DNA of 7,400 bases from an uncultured Sulfurovum sp. (GCA_902727905.1 CACVAR010000114.1:1-7400), one strand, 5' to 3'. Counted from the first letter of the stretch, positions 1 to 6,985 are shown. Notes: generated from the sequence alone by a model not told the origin. Numbers and translations are program-made.

Positions 1-188
1 TTAATTTAAAAACAACCCGTAACTTTGACAATGGGTTAGAGTTTACTTTAGGAGTAGACAATGCATTTGACAAAGCATACGCAAACACAAATACTTACAA
101 TGACCTTGTTCTCATTAGTGGTGGAGATACCATGCTTATTAATGAACCAGGTCGCTATATGTATTTAAATGCTAAATATCAGTTTTAA
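1..188 (+). CDS. TonB-dependent outer-membrane receptor, C-terminal fragment
   Basis: This is the 3' end of a gene that begins outside the window; the reading frame starts at base 3 and stops with TAA at 186-188, giving 61 residues. It contains the pattern GLEFTLGVDNAFDKAY (about residues 11-26), the classic late barrel strand of TonB-dependent receptors, and ends in GRYMYLNAKYQF, a last beta strand with the terminal phenylalanine recognised by the BAM outer-membrane assembly machinery. Such receptors import siderophores, haem, cobalamin or other large substrates using TonB/ExbBD energy; the substrate cannot be told from this piece. The final 51 bases recur at 7076-7126, so the end of this gene may have been supplied by the inserted cassette. 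Family assignment is confident; ligand unknown. Confidence 0.88.
   Translation, partial: NLKTTRNFDNGLEFTLGVDNAFDKAYANTNTYNDLVLISGGDTMLINEPGRYMYLNAKYQF
138..188. repeat. Left copy of 51-bp direct repeat (receptor gene 3' end)
   Basis: This stretch, the last 16 codons plus the stop of the receptor gene, matches 7076-7126 in the same orientation at 48 of 51 positions. The differences are at 148 (C here, T there), 155 (C/T) and 185 (T/C). Similarity stops abruptly on both sides. The pair brackets the three-gene minus-strand operon. Confidence 0.85.
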
Positions 189-196
189 AACTGATA
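177..196. terminator. Perfect 20-bp palindrome; possible bidirectional terminator or junction site
   Basis: Bases 177-186 (TATCAGTTTT) are the exact reverse complement of 187-196 (AAAACTGATA). The palindrome spans the receptor stop codon and ends one base before the stop codon of the convergent Trypco1 gene, where a shared terminator would be expected. The predicted stem is about 8 bp with a TTAA loop, but it is AT-rich and lacks a long U-tract on either strand, so terminator function is uncertain. Its left arm lies in the 51-bp repeat; the right-hand repeat copy (TTC for TTT, different bases after the stop) does not form it. Confidence 0.4.
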
Positions 197-511
197 CTAG
201 GCTTTAAAAGGCACAAGCGTCAACTTAACAGTAAGATTAGCTTTTGCTTTACCCTTAACAATAAAAACATCCCCACCAGCTTCAAATCCAAGCCCTATCT
301 CTACCTCTGCTTTTTCAATACTCATTTCTTTGTTTAACTCATCGAATGTATTTTTAAGAGGAGAAACAACTTTTTTCAAAAGAGGTACGATAATATCAAT
401 ATTTTCATCTACTTTGTCAGCAGCTCCACCTGATATTTGCTCTATATCATTCTCTGAATTTTCTATCTCTATTAGCGTTCCATCTTTAAGTTTTATTAAT
501 TCTGATGCCAT
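197..511 (-). CDS. Trypco1 (trypsin-co-occurring domain 1) family small protein
   Basis: This 104-residue protein is the last gene of the operon. It starts with a short beta-rich stretch (ELIKLKDGTLIEIE, residues 4-17), has a charged helical middle (about 32-70), and ends in an alternating strand pattern, VEIGLGFEAGGDVFIVKGKA followed by KANLTVKLTL. This two-part layout and the length (about 100 residues) match Trypco1, a family described next to trypsin-like proteases and ATPases in bacterial conflict systems. No signal peptide or membrane segment is seen, so it is probably cytoplasmic. A protease domain two genes upstream is the association for which the family is named. Its biochemical role is unknown; it could be an adaptor, an inhibitor or a cleavage target. 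The start is supported by AAAGGA eight to ten bases upstream; it lies 33 bp after the preceding stop. Confidence 0.8.
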   Translation of the reverse strand: MASELIKLKDGTLIEIENSENDIEQISGGAADKVDENIDIIVPLLKKVVSPLKNTFDELNKEMSIEKAEVEIGLGFEAGGDVFIVKGKAKANLTVKLTLVPFKA

Positions 512-518
512 TTAATTT

Positions 519-524
519 TCCTTT
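519..524 (-). promoter_or_regulatory. Ribosome binding site of the Trypco1 gene
   Basis: The minus strand reads AAAGGA AAATTAA ATG, so a Shine-Dalgarno-like element sits in the 33-bp gap and fixes the start at 511. No convincing separate promoter is seen in the gap, which supports co-transcription with the large upstream gene. Confidence 0.6.
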
Positions 525-544
525 TAATATAATTTTTCGATTCA

Positions 545-3500
545 TTAATATTGTACATGAGCCCACCAGTATGTGCCTATATTATATGTTTTCAGTACCT
601 TAACTCTATCTCCTTTTATCACATCAGATAACCCGTTTCCAAAATAAGGTTCATCCTTCAAAGATAATTGACTTGTAATAATTTGATGACTATCAATAAA
701 ACTAAATGGTTCTATATGCTCATTTGATTCAAAATGTTGTTCTTCCCATTTTCCATCAAAATACTCACCTAAATAGATCCAACCTTTTCTATTAGAATAC
801 TTTCTTTTATTAGGCTTTTCTTGAGCACTTATTTCTCTATATTTATCTTCTAATTTCATATCTATAGGTTGTTTCTGTCTACGTTGTAATTTAAACAAAT
901 CTCTATAAAAACTAGGATTTTTAGGATTAAGTTCTACTGCTTTTCTATACATTTGTATTGTCTCGTCAAATTGATTATTCTTAAAATACGCCATCCCCAT
1001 TTTATGATATATCTTAGCTGTAGGGTTTATTTTTATAGCTTGTTTATAAGCTTTAACTGCCTTAATATATTTTTTTTGCTTATGATATGCTATCCCTATA
1101 TAATAATATGCCATCATATTTTCTGGATGTTGTTTGATTATATTTTGATACACTTGAACTGCTTCACTATACTTTTTTGTTTTTCTATACATCTCAAAAA
1201 TTTGGATATAAGGACTTTCATTAATAAAGGAAGAATTACCTATGTAAGTTTTAGAAGTATCATAAATAATTGGTTGTGCAGTATCATAAATAATTGGTTG
1301 TGCAGTATCATAAATAATTGGTTGTGCAGTATCATAAATAATTGGTTGTCTAGCATAATTATTTTTAAAATTAATATCAATAATTTTTTGATAAATTTCT
1401 AAAGCTTTATTGTTCTGATTAGTGTATCTATAGATATCTCCTAACTTTTGATATAGAACTATATCTTCTGGATTCTTTTTAATTTGCTCTTTAAAATACT
1501 CTATGGCTTTGTTATACTCTTTAGTCTCTTGATAAATTGATAAGATGTCTTGATAAGAGTTAATATAACGATTAGATGAAGAAGGATTAATCTCAATTAC
1601 TTTCTTATACATCACTAATGCATTATTATAATCCTCTTTACTTCTATATATAATCCCTAAACTGCTATAAGCATTAACATCTCTTGAGTTCTTTTGAACC
1701 TGCTCTTTAAAATACTCTATGGCTTTGTCATACTCTTTAGTCTCTTGATAAATTGATAAGATGTCTTGATAAGAGTTAATATAACGATTAGATGAAGAAG
1801 GATTAATCTCAATTATTTTCTTATACATCACTAATGCATTATTATAATCCTCTTTACTTCTATATATAATCCCTAAACTGCTATAAGCATTAACATCTCT
1901 TGAGTTCTTTTGAACCTGCTCTTTAAAATACTCTATGGCTTTGTTATACTCTTTAGTCTCCTTATAAATACCTAAAATATCACTATATAAACCTTCATCT
2001 TCTACATAATATATATTATTACCATAGTTCGATTGATACTTATATGCTTCACTGATTTTAGAATCTACTTCAATTACTTTCTTATAAATCTCTAAAGCCT
2101 TATCATAGTCTTTCTGTAGTCTATAAAGATGTCCTATACTTTGATAGACATTCATATTTTTTAAATCCTTCTTAAAAAGTTCTTCAAAATATATAATGGC
2201 TTCATCATACTTTTTTGTTTTTTGGTAAATTGATAATATCTTTTGATAAGAATTACTATAAAGATTAGATACAGAAGGATTAATCTTAATTATTTTCTTA
2301 TACATAACTAACGCATTATCATAATCGTTACTCTTTTGATATATAGATGCTAAACTTGTATACGCACCTATATCTTTTGAATCCTTCTCAACCTGTTCTT
2401 TAAAATACTCTATGGCTTTGTCATACTTTTTAGTCTCTTCATAAATACCTAAAATATCACCATACAGACTTGGAGATCCATAATAAACTATACTTGCAAA
2501 ATCATATTGATAAGTATATGCTTGGCTAACTTTAGAATCTACTTCAATTACTTTCTTATAAATCTCTAAAGCTTTATCGTAGTCTTTCTGTAGTCTATAA
2601 AGATGTCCTATACTTTGATAGACATTCATATTTTTTAAATCCTTCTTAAAAAGCTCTTCAAAATATATAATAGCTTCATCATACTTTTTTGTTTTTTGGT
2701 AAATTGATAGAATATTTCTATATACATGACGTTTTTTATCATCATTTATTATTTCTTTTTGATGTATGCTTAAAGCTTTTTGATAAAAAGTCATTGCTTC
2801 TTTGTAGTTACTATTAAATTTATATATATCCCCTAAACTCTTACAAGCATTAAAATTATCATGAGATATATTCTCAAAAAAAGATATTATCTCTGGCATA
2901 GTATCACCTTTTGAGTATTTCTTACCTCTCTCTTTTTCTTGTCCTGAAAGTCTTTTATACATAGCAATAATACTTTGATAAGTGCTTACATCTTCTGGGT
3001 CAACTTTAATTGCTCTTTTATAAAACACCATTGTTTCTTTAACATTATCATTATTATAAGCGATATCTGCATGGTTGATATATCCATAAAACTTTAAGTT
3101 TTTAAATAATCTCTCCTTTTGCTTTAATTTCATTACTTCTAATGTATCTAACCAAAGCTGTTTATCAAAGTTCTCTTTTCTAACATTAATAATCAAATGA
3201 ATTAATGCACTGTTTTGCTTTAATAACTCTTCTTTAATTTTGTAAGAGCTTTTTAAATTGCTATTAATAATCTCTTCATCCATAGTATCTGGAATAAAAT
3301 ATTTACTATCCTCATCAAAGTAAACAGGCTTTTGAATTTTCATGTTATTCAATCGTTCATCAATATTTGCTGTAGAAAGTTCTATTTGAAGTTGATATTT
3401 TTTCTTCTCTTCTTCTGATTTTTGCTTTTCAAAATACATATTAACCAAAACTATCACTACTAAGCTAATTATTAATAAAGAAACAAGTAAAAGTTTAATG

Positions 3501-4795
3501 ACCTTAGATTGCCCTTTTTTTCTCTCTTCCTCTAATTTGAACTCCTGTTCTTCCTGAATACTCAATCGTAAATACTCACTTTCATCGGAAGTCAAATCTA
3601 TAGGCTTAGAAGCCCATTCTGTAGCCTCTCTTAGAACTTCACCTTTTAAAAGTGCTGAGTTGGCTCTATTTAACTCTATCCACCTTTGTAAATCTTTAGC
3701 AAAGGGTCTATCTATCTTACTCATACTCTCATCTAACCAAGTTTGATTAAAAAGCTGTTGGTATATTTTATTAGTATAAACTAATACACCATCCTTCTCT
3801 TTAACTAACCCTGATAATTTAAGATAAATCTGTTCAAAACTACTATCATCAGCCAAAATTATTTCGTCTGAAATAATTTTACCAATCAGATAAAGCATCC
3901 CAATACTATAAGATTCATTACTCAAAATTCTATTTTGAATATTACTAATATTAATCTCTTTAAAATTTTCTTTAATAAATAATATATCTATTATTTCGTC
4001 GATATCTTCTAGTCTTGTCAGAGGATTTTCTACAATATAATCTAATATCTTTTGGGTCAAGTAAGGAGTTCCCGAAGTCCATTCAAAGATTTTCTCTAAG
4101 ATATCTTTTCTATTCAAAGATTGATTTTCTAAACCTTCCATCAAAGGATACGCTTCTTCTAATTGGAACTGTTCTATCTTAACACTAGAAGCAATATTAA
4201 AAGGTGTTCGAGTAGAATCTCGCATTAAATCTTCAGGAGTAGCCACCCCAAATAATGCGAAGGATATTCTATTATAACGTTTGTCTTCACTTCGCAGATT
4301 ATAAAAGGTTCGTATAACAGCAAAAAAATCATCAGCAGAAAAATCTTTTTTAATACCTAAAATAGAATCAATCTCATCTATAAATATAACTATGTTATAC
4401 TCGCCATCTTTTAACACAAATCTATCCAAAGTTTTTGCGAAACGATTAATTACAGTCAGTTTTTCATTTTCATCCCACCAATCAGCAAACTCATCTTCAT
4501 CAAGCTCTAACTCATCAATAATATAAAGTAGAAAAGAAAAATACCACTCATCTGCCGTTATATCATCACTACCTATAGAAGTTAGGTCAATATTGACACA
4601 ACTGTAACCCTCTTCTTCTAACTTTGTAGAAGTCTGTACACGTAATGAAGACTTCCCTACTTGTCGTGCATTTAACACATAACAGTACTTCCCTTCTTTT
4701 AAATAATGATACAGTTTGTCATCTGCTTCTCTTTTGATATATGACTTTGAATCAGCAGGAAGTGAACCACCTACTTGATAAAATTGTTTATTCAT
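545..4795 (-). CDS. AAA-type ATPase / transmembrane / TPR-array protein with SH3-like C-terminus
   Basis: This 1416-residue protein has four parts. Residues about 5-350 form an AAA-like ATPase domain of the AAA_35 type: Walker A ARQVGKSS (43-50), Walker B IVIFIDEID (135-143), then a winged-helix-like segment. Residues about 435-455 (LLLVSLLIISLVVIVLV) form one strong transmembrane helix between basic and acidic stretches. Residues about 570-1325 are a long TPR array with units of the kind YDKALEIYKKVIEVDP. The last 80 residues hold GWIYLGEYFDGKW and an SH3-like end (IKGDRVKVLKTYN..YWWAHVQY). With no cleavable signal, the ATPase is expected in the cytoplasm and the TPRs possibly outside the inner membrane; topology is inferred. 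Parts of the TPR region are near-identical DNA repeats. It follows the protease-TIR gene by 23 bp and its ATPase resembles that protein's. Likely a sensor or scaffold of a conflict system; the ligand is unknown. Confidence 0.85.
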   Translation of the reverse strand: MNKQFYQVGGSLPADSKSYIKREADDKLYHYLKEGKYCYVLNARQVGKSSLRVQTSTKLEEEGYSCVNIDLTSIGSDDITADEWYFSFLLYIIDELELDEDEFADWWDENEKLTVINRFAKTLDRFVLKDGEYNIVIFIDEIDSILGIKKDFSADDFFAVIRTFYNLRSEDKRYNRISFALFGVATPEDLMRDSTRTPFNIASSVKIEQFQLEEAYPLMEGLENQSLNRKDILEKIFEWTSGTPYLTQKILDYIVENPLTRLEDIDEIIDILFIKENFKEINISNIQNRILSNESYSIGMLYLIGKIISDEIILADDSSFEQIYLKLSGLVKEKDGVLVYTNKIYQQLFNQTWLDESMSKIDRPFAKDLQRWIELNRANSALLKGEVLREATEWASKPIDLTSDESEYLRLSIQEEQEFKLEEERKKGQSKVIKLLLVSLLIISLVVIVLVNMYFEKQKSEEEKKKYQLQIELSTANIDERLNNMKIQKPVYFDEDSKYFIPDTMDEEIINSNLKSSYKIKEELLKQNSALIHLIINVRKENFDKQLWLDTLEVMKLKQKERLFKNLKFYGYINHADIAYNNDNVKETMVFYKRAIKVDPEDVSTYQSIIAMYKRLSGQEKERGKKYSKGDTMPEIISFFENISHDNFNACKSLGDIYKFNSNYKEAMTFYQKALSIHQKEIINDDKKRHVYRNILSIYQKTKKYDEAIIYFEELFKKDLKNMNVYQSIGHLYRLQKDYDKALEIYKKVIEVDSKVSQAYTYQYDFASIVYYGSPSLYGDILGIYEETKKYDKAIEYFKEQVEKDSKDIGAYTSLASIYQKSNDYDNALVMYKKIIKINPSVSNLYSNSYQKILSIYQKTKKYDEAIIYFEELFKKDLKNMNVYQSIGHLYRLQKDYDKALEIYKKVIEVDSKISEAYKYQSNYGNNIYYVEDEGLYSDILGIYKETKEYNKAIEYFKEQVQKNSRDVNAYSSLGIIYRSKEDYNNALVMYKKIIEINPSSSNRYINSYQDILSIYQETKEYDKAIEYFKEQVQKNSRDVNAYSSLGIIYRSKEDYNNALVMYKKVIEINPSSSNRYINSYQDILSIYQETKEYNKAIEYFKEQIKKNPEDIVLYQKLGDIYRYTNQNNKALEIYQKIIDINFKNNYARQPIIYDTAQPIIYDTAQPIIYDTAQPIIYDTSKTYIGNSSFINESPYIQIFEMYRKTKKYSEAVQVYQNIIKQHPENMMAYYYIGIAYHKQKKYIKAVKAYKQAIKINPTAKIYHKMGMAYFKNNQFDETIQMYRKAVELNPKNPSFYRDLFKLQRRQKQPIDMKLEDKYREISAQEKPNKRKYSNRKGWIYLGEYFDGKWEEQHFESNEHIEPFSFIDSHQIITSQLSLKDEPYFGNGLSDVIKGDRVKVLKTYNIGTYWWAHVQY
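1257..1350. repeat. 24-bp tandem repeat, four copies, inside the TPR gene
   Basis: Copies begin at 1257, 1281, 1305 and 1329; the first three are identical and the fourth diverges in its last bases. The unit begins GTATCATAAATAATTGG and continues TTGTGCA. On the coding strand each unit gives the octapeptide AQPIIYDT (about residues 1149-1180 of the large protein), a non-TPR insert between two TPR blocks. The 24-bp length keeps the frame whatever the copy number, as expected of a variable-number repeat. Confidence 0.93.
1501..1932. repeat. Two tandem 216-bp TPR-coding repeats
   Basis: Bases 1501-1716 and 1717-1932 match at about 214 of 216 positions. The two differences (1513 T versus 1729 C; 1600 C versus 1816 T) both change an amino acid (Asn/Asp and Val/Ile). 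Each unit encodes 72 residues, about two TPR motifs. The similarity continues some 17 bases to the left of 1501 and about 30 bases to the right of 1932 before fading, as in a recent in-frame duplication by unequal recombination. Confidence 0.9.
2057..2235. repeat. Dispersed 179-bp TPR-coding repeat, copy 1
   Basis: This block matches 2531-2709 at about 175 of 179 positions, offset by 474 bp (158 codons). The encoded residues (about 854-913 of the large protein, including EELFKKDLKNMNVYQSIGHL) are identical between copies, so the differences are silent. Confidence 0.85.
2531..2709. repeat. Dispersed 179-bp TPR-coding repeat, copy 2
   Basis: Second copy of the block at 2057-2235, encoding residues about 696-755 of the large protein. 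The segment between the copies encodes related but more diverged TPRs (YDKAIEYFKEQVEKDSKD and similar), so the older duplication unit was probably about 158 residues. Confidence 0.85.
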
Positions 4796-4802
4796 ATTTA
4801 TA

Positions 4803-4808
4803 ATCCTT
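4803..4808 (-). promoter_or_regulatory. Ribosome binding site of the ATPase-TPR gene
   Basis: The minus strand reads AAGGAT TATAAAT ATG in the 23-bp gap after the protease-TIR-ATPase gene, giving normal spacing to the start at 4795. The short gap and absence of a terminator-like hairpin indicate one transcript. Confidence 0.6.
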
Positions 4809-4818
4809 TATATCAAAC

Positions 4819-6909
4819 TTATAAATTTTTACTAAAAAATTCTCTATATAACTCACAAGAAAATATAGGCTTATTTAATACATTTTTAATTAACCCTGTT
4901 GCTTCTAAAATATAACAACTTGCATCTTCATTACAACTCTCTCCATTAAGTATTGATTGAAGTAGCTCCACCAGTTTTTTATTCTCTTTAAGTATCCAAA
5001 GATATCGCCTCATATGATCAGAAAAAATACTTCCTTCTTTGTAAGCATTCGAGACAATTTGAGAAAAGCTCTGTTTTTCGTCAACCATTGTAAACAAAAC
5101 TTTCCTACTTAAAAAAGGATGTCCACCTATAAAGCTCATAAACTCGTTTAATTCATAATCACTTAATACAAGACTATGTCTTTCTGCTAACTCTTTAACT
5201 TCATCTTTATTAAAAGCTTGAAGTTCAATGCCCAAACCCACATTATGAAATGGTGATTGATTAATGCTTGTAATTCCTAAAAGGGGCTCAGTAGAATGAG
5301 AAAGTAAAATTTTCAAATTTTCCCAATTGACATCTTGTTTTGCTTTCTCATGCCAAGCACGAATGAGTCCAAAAAAACTATCAGACACATCAGCATATTC
5401 AAATAACCTATCAGCCTCATCAATAGCTAAAACAAGAGGTTTATCAAGTTGGGACAATAGTTTTTGCATAAATTTTGTTGCTTTTGTCATAGGTGTTAAT
5501 TTTTTAAGTATTTTTTTATTGATTTTAACTTCTATGTCCAATTCATCAGCAATAGTTTCATATATATATTCTAACAACTCTTCCAAATCAGATAACAGTG
5601 AAATATCAAACTCTTGAAAATTAAATGATACAACAGAATAGTTCTGCTCATTTGCTTTTACAATAAGTCTAGCAAGAAGAGAAGTTTTACCATATTGTCT
5701 CGGAGCTTTTATCCTAATAAGTGAATATTTATCACATAAGTTAGCATAGCACTTAGCATCATCTTTTCTCTCTATATAGTTTTGGGAATCAAGTGGTACA
5801 GTACCTGTTGGCTGTTCTAGAATAAGTGGAGCATTAGGAACGGGGACATCTGTATCTTGTAAAACTAAAGTTTCTGTAGATTTTTCTAATGCTTTCTCAT
5901 CAGCTATAGTATTTGAAACTATCTCAACTATTTTTTCAGTATCTTCCTCACTTTTCCAAATTAACTGCTGAATTTTATCTATCTGCTTTAATAGTTCATA
6001 GTTAATATTTTTATCAAAAGGAAGATTAACTCTTACAGGTAATATTACAGGAAAATCAGAGCCATTTTGAAGTTCTTTGATTATTTTTACTTCTTCTAAA
6101 ACCATTTCACTTTTTAATGAATTTTCAGAAAGTAGAAGTAAAAAGTATTCACAATCTAACAACTCATTCTTTATTCTTCCTAACCAATCTTCTCCCATTG
6201 TTATGTCAGTTTTCGCTAAAAAAGTTTTATATCCCAAAATATTTAACTCTTTTACAAAACTCCTAGCTAAACTTATATCAGGCTCTCTATGAGCAGAAGA
6301 TATAAAAACTTTAGGAATGTAGTTTTGTTTTTTAATCAGATTTCTAGGTATATCTTTCCAAATAGTTTTTAAATTCTCAATAGAAATAGCAAAACCATCT
6401 TGAGTTCCTTTTTTTGTACTAATCACACCTAATACTTTTGAACTTGTTTTACAAATTAAAGGAGAGCCACTATAGCCTTTTTCTAAAGTATGATTATCAT
6501 CTATATCTAATTCCCATCCAGCAATAGACTTAGACGGAGTTGGTCTAAATGTTACCTTTGCATCCAATCTACAAGAAATTGGTTTATAAATATAATCATT
6601 ATTTTTATAAATAAAAGTCTTATAGCCTCTAATTTCAAACTCATTACAGTCTCCCTCTAGAAGGGGTAAGGGTTCTCGATCTATTTGAGCTTTTAAGACA
6701 GCTAAGTCAAGTCCATTACTAGAACCTATATAAATTATTTTTGCGTTTACAGAATCTACTAACAATGTTTTAGGAGTATCCTCTACAACATGAGCACAAG
6801 TTACAATATAACTATAGTTTCGTTCCTTTCGAATTACAAAGCCTGTACCAAAACTATCATCTTGACTATTGGTGATAAGTACTACTGGATTATGAGAACT
6901 TTTTGTCAT
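4819..6909 (-). CDS. Trypsin-like protease - TIR - AAA-type ATPase fusion
   Basis: This is the first gene of the operon; 696 residues from the chosen start. Residues about 5-190 are a trypsin-like serine protease domain with the triad visible as TCAH (H40), GLDLAVL (D68) and GYSGSP (S147). Residues about 199-335 are a TIR domain (PKVFISSAHREPD; TDITMGEDWLGRIKNEL; LLLLSENSLKSEMVLEEV); E273 occupies the usual catalytic glutamate position of NAD-cleaving TIRs. Residues about 360-600 are an AAA_35-like ATPase with Walker A APRQYGKTS (402-410) and Walker B LVLAIDEAD (492-500), then a helical or winged-helix end. No signal peptide or membrane segment is seen: cytoplasmic. The parts suggest an NTP-switched effector that could both cleave proteins and act on NAD. 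The frame extends to an ATG at 6969, but GGGAGGAGG seven bases before 6909 favours the shorter form. Domain calls are strong; the target is unknown. Confidence 0.88.
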   Translation of the reverse strand: MTKSSHNPVVLITNSQDDSFGTGFVIRKERNYSYIVTCAHVVEDTPKTLLVDSVNAKIIYIGSSNGLDLAVLKAQIDREPLPLLEGDCNEFEIRGYKTFIYKNNDYIYKPISCRLDAKVTFRPTPSKSIAGWELDIDDNHTLEKGYSGSPLICKTSSKVLGVISTKKGTQDGFAISIENLKTIWKDIPRNLIKKQNYIPKVFISSAHREPDISLARSFVKELNILGYKTFLAKTDITMGEDWLGRIKNELLDCEYFLLLLSENSLKSEMVLEEVKIIKELQNGSDFPVILPVRVNLPFDKNINYELLKQIDKIQQLIWKSEEDTEKIVEIVSNTIADEKALEKSTETLVLQDTDVPVPNAPLILEQPTGTVPLDSQNYIERKDDAKCYANLCDKYSLIRIKAPRQYGKTSLLARLIVKANEQNYSVVSFNFQEFDISLLSDLEELLEYIYETIADELDIEVKINKKILKKLTPMTKATKFMQKLLSQLDKPLVLAIDEADRLFEYADVSDSFFGLIRAWHEKAKQDVNWENLKILLSHSTEPLLGITSINQSPFHNVGLGIELQAFNKDEVKELAERHSLVLSDYELNEFMSFIGGHPFLSRKVLFTMVDEKQSFSQIVSNAYKEGSIFSDHMRRYLWILKENKKLVELLQSILNGESCNEDASCYILEATGLIKNVLNKPIFSCELYREFFSKNL

Positions 6910-6916
6910 TAAGTAA

Positions 6917-6925
6917 CCTCCTCCC
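6917..6925 (-). promoter_or_regulatory. Strong Shine-Dalgarno that sets the start of the protease-TIR-ATPase gene
   Basis: The minus strand reads GGGAGGAGG TTACTTA ATG, a near-perfect anti-16S match seven bases before the ATG at 6909. If translation began at the in-frame ATG at 6969, this element would be coding (KGGGY), and no comparable site precedes 6969. Confidence 0.8.
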
Positions 6926-6948
6926 TTTGTATTTCCATATACTGAACT

Positions 6949-6954
6949 ATTATA
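6949..6954 (-). promoter_or_regulatory. Candidate -10 box (TATAAT) for the operon, proximal
   Basis: The minus strand carries an exact TATAAT here, which would start transcription near 6942 and give a leader of about 33 bases including the strong ribosome binding site. No good -35 is seen, which would be usual in Campylobacterota. Exact matches also arise by chance in such AT-rich DNA. Confidence 0.4.
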
Positions 6955-6979
6955 AAGAAATAAAGTCATATTAATATAA

Positions 6980-6985
6980 ATTATA
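6980..6985 (-). promoter_or_regulatory. Candidate -10 box (TATAAT) for the operon, distal
   Basis: A second exact TATAAT on the minus strand, with a weak TTAATT 18 bases upstream. A start near 6973 leaves about 64 bases of leader before the 6909 start codon, but too little room for the 6969 ATG to have a ribosome binding site. It partly overlaps the inverted repeat at 6983-7001. Confidence 0.35.

Noticed and set aside
330..515. Plus-strand open frame of 61 codons
   Set aside because: It is antisense to the Trypco1 gene, which has a family match and a ribosome binding site.
1257..1350. 24-bp repeats as a CRISPR array
   Set aside because: The copies are directly adjacent with no spacers and keep the reading frame of a large gene; no cas genes are present.
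953..1402. Plus-strand open frame of 149 codons with repeated residues
   Set aside because: It is antisense to the TPR gene, its repeats are the mirror of the 24-bp repeat, and it lacks a ribosome binding site or recognisable protein character.
5327..6292. Plus-strand open frames at 5327-5617 and 6077-6292
   Set aside because: They lie antisense to the well-supported ATPase and TIR coding regions, are rich in Ser, Asn and Leu as expected from reversed AT-rich coding DNA, and show no start signals.
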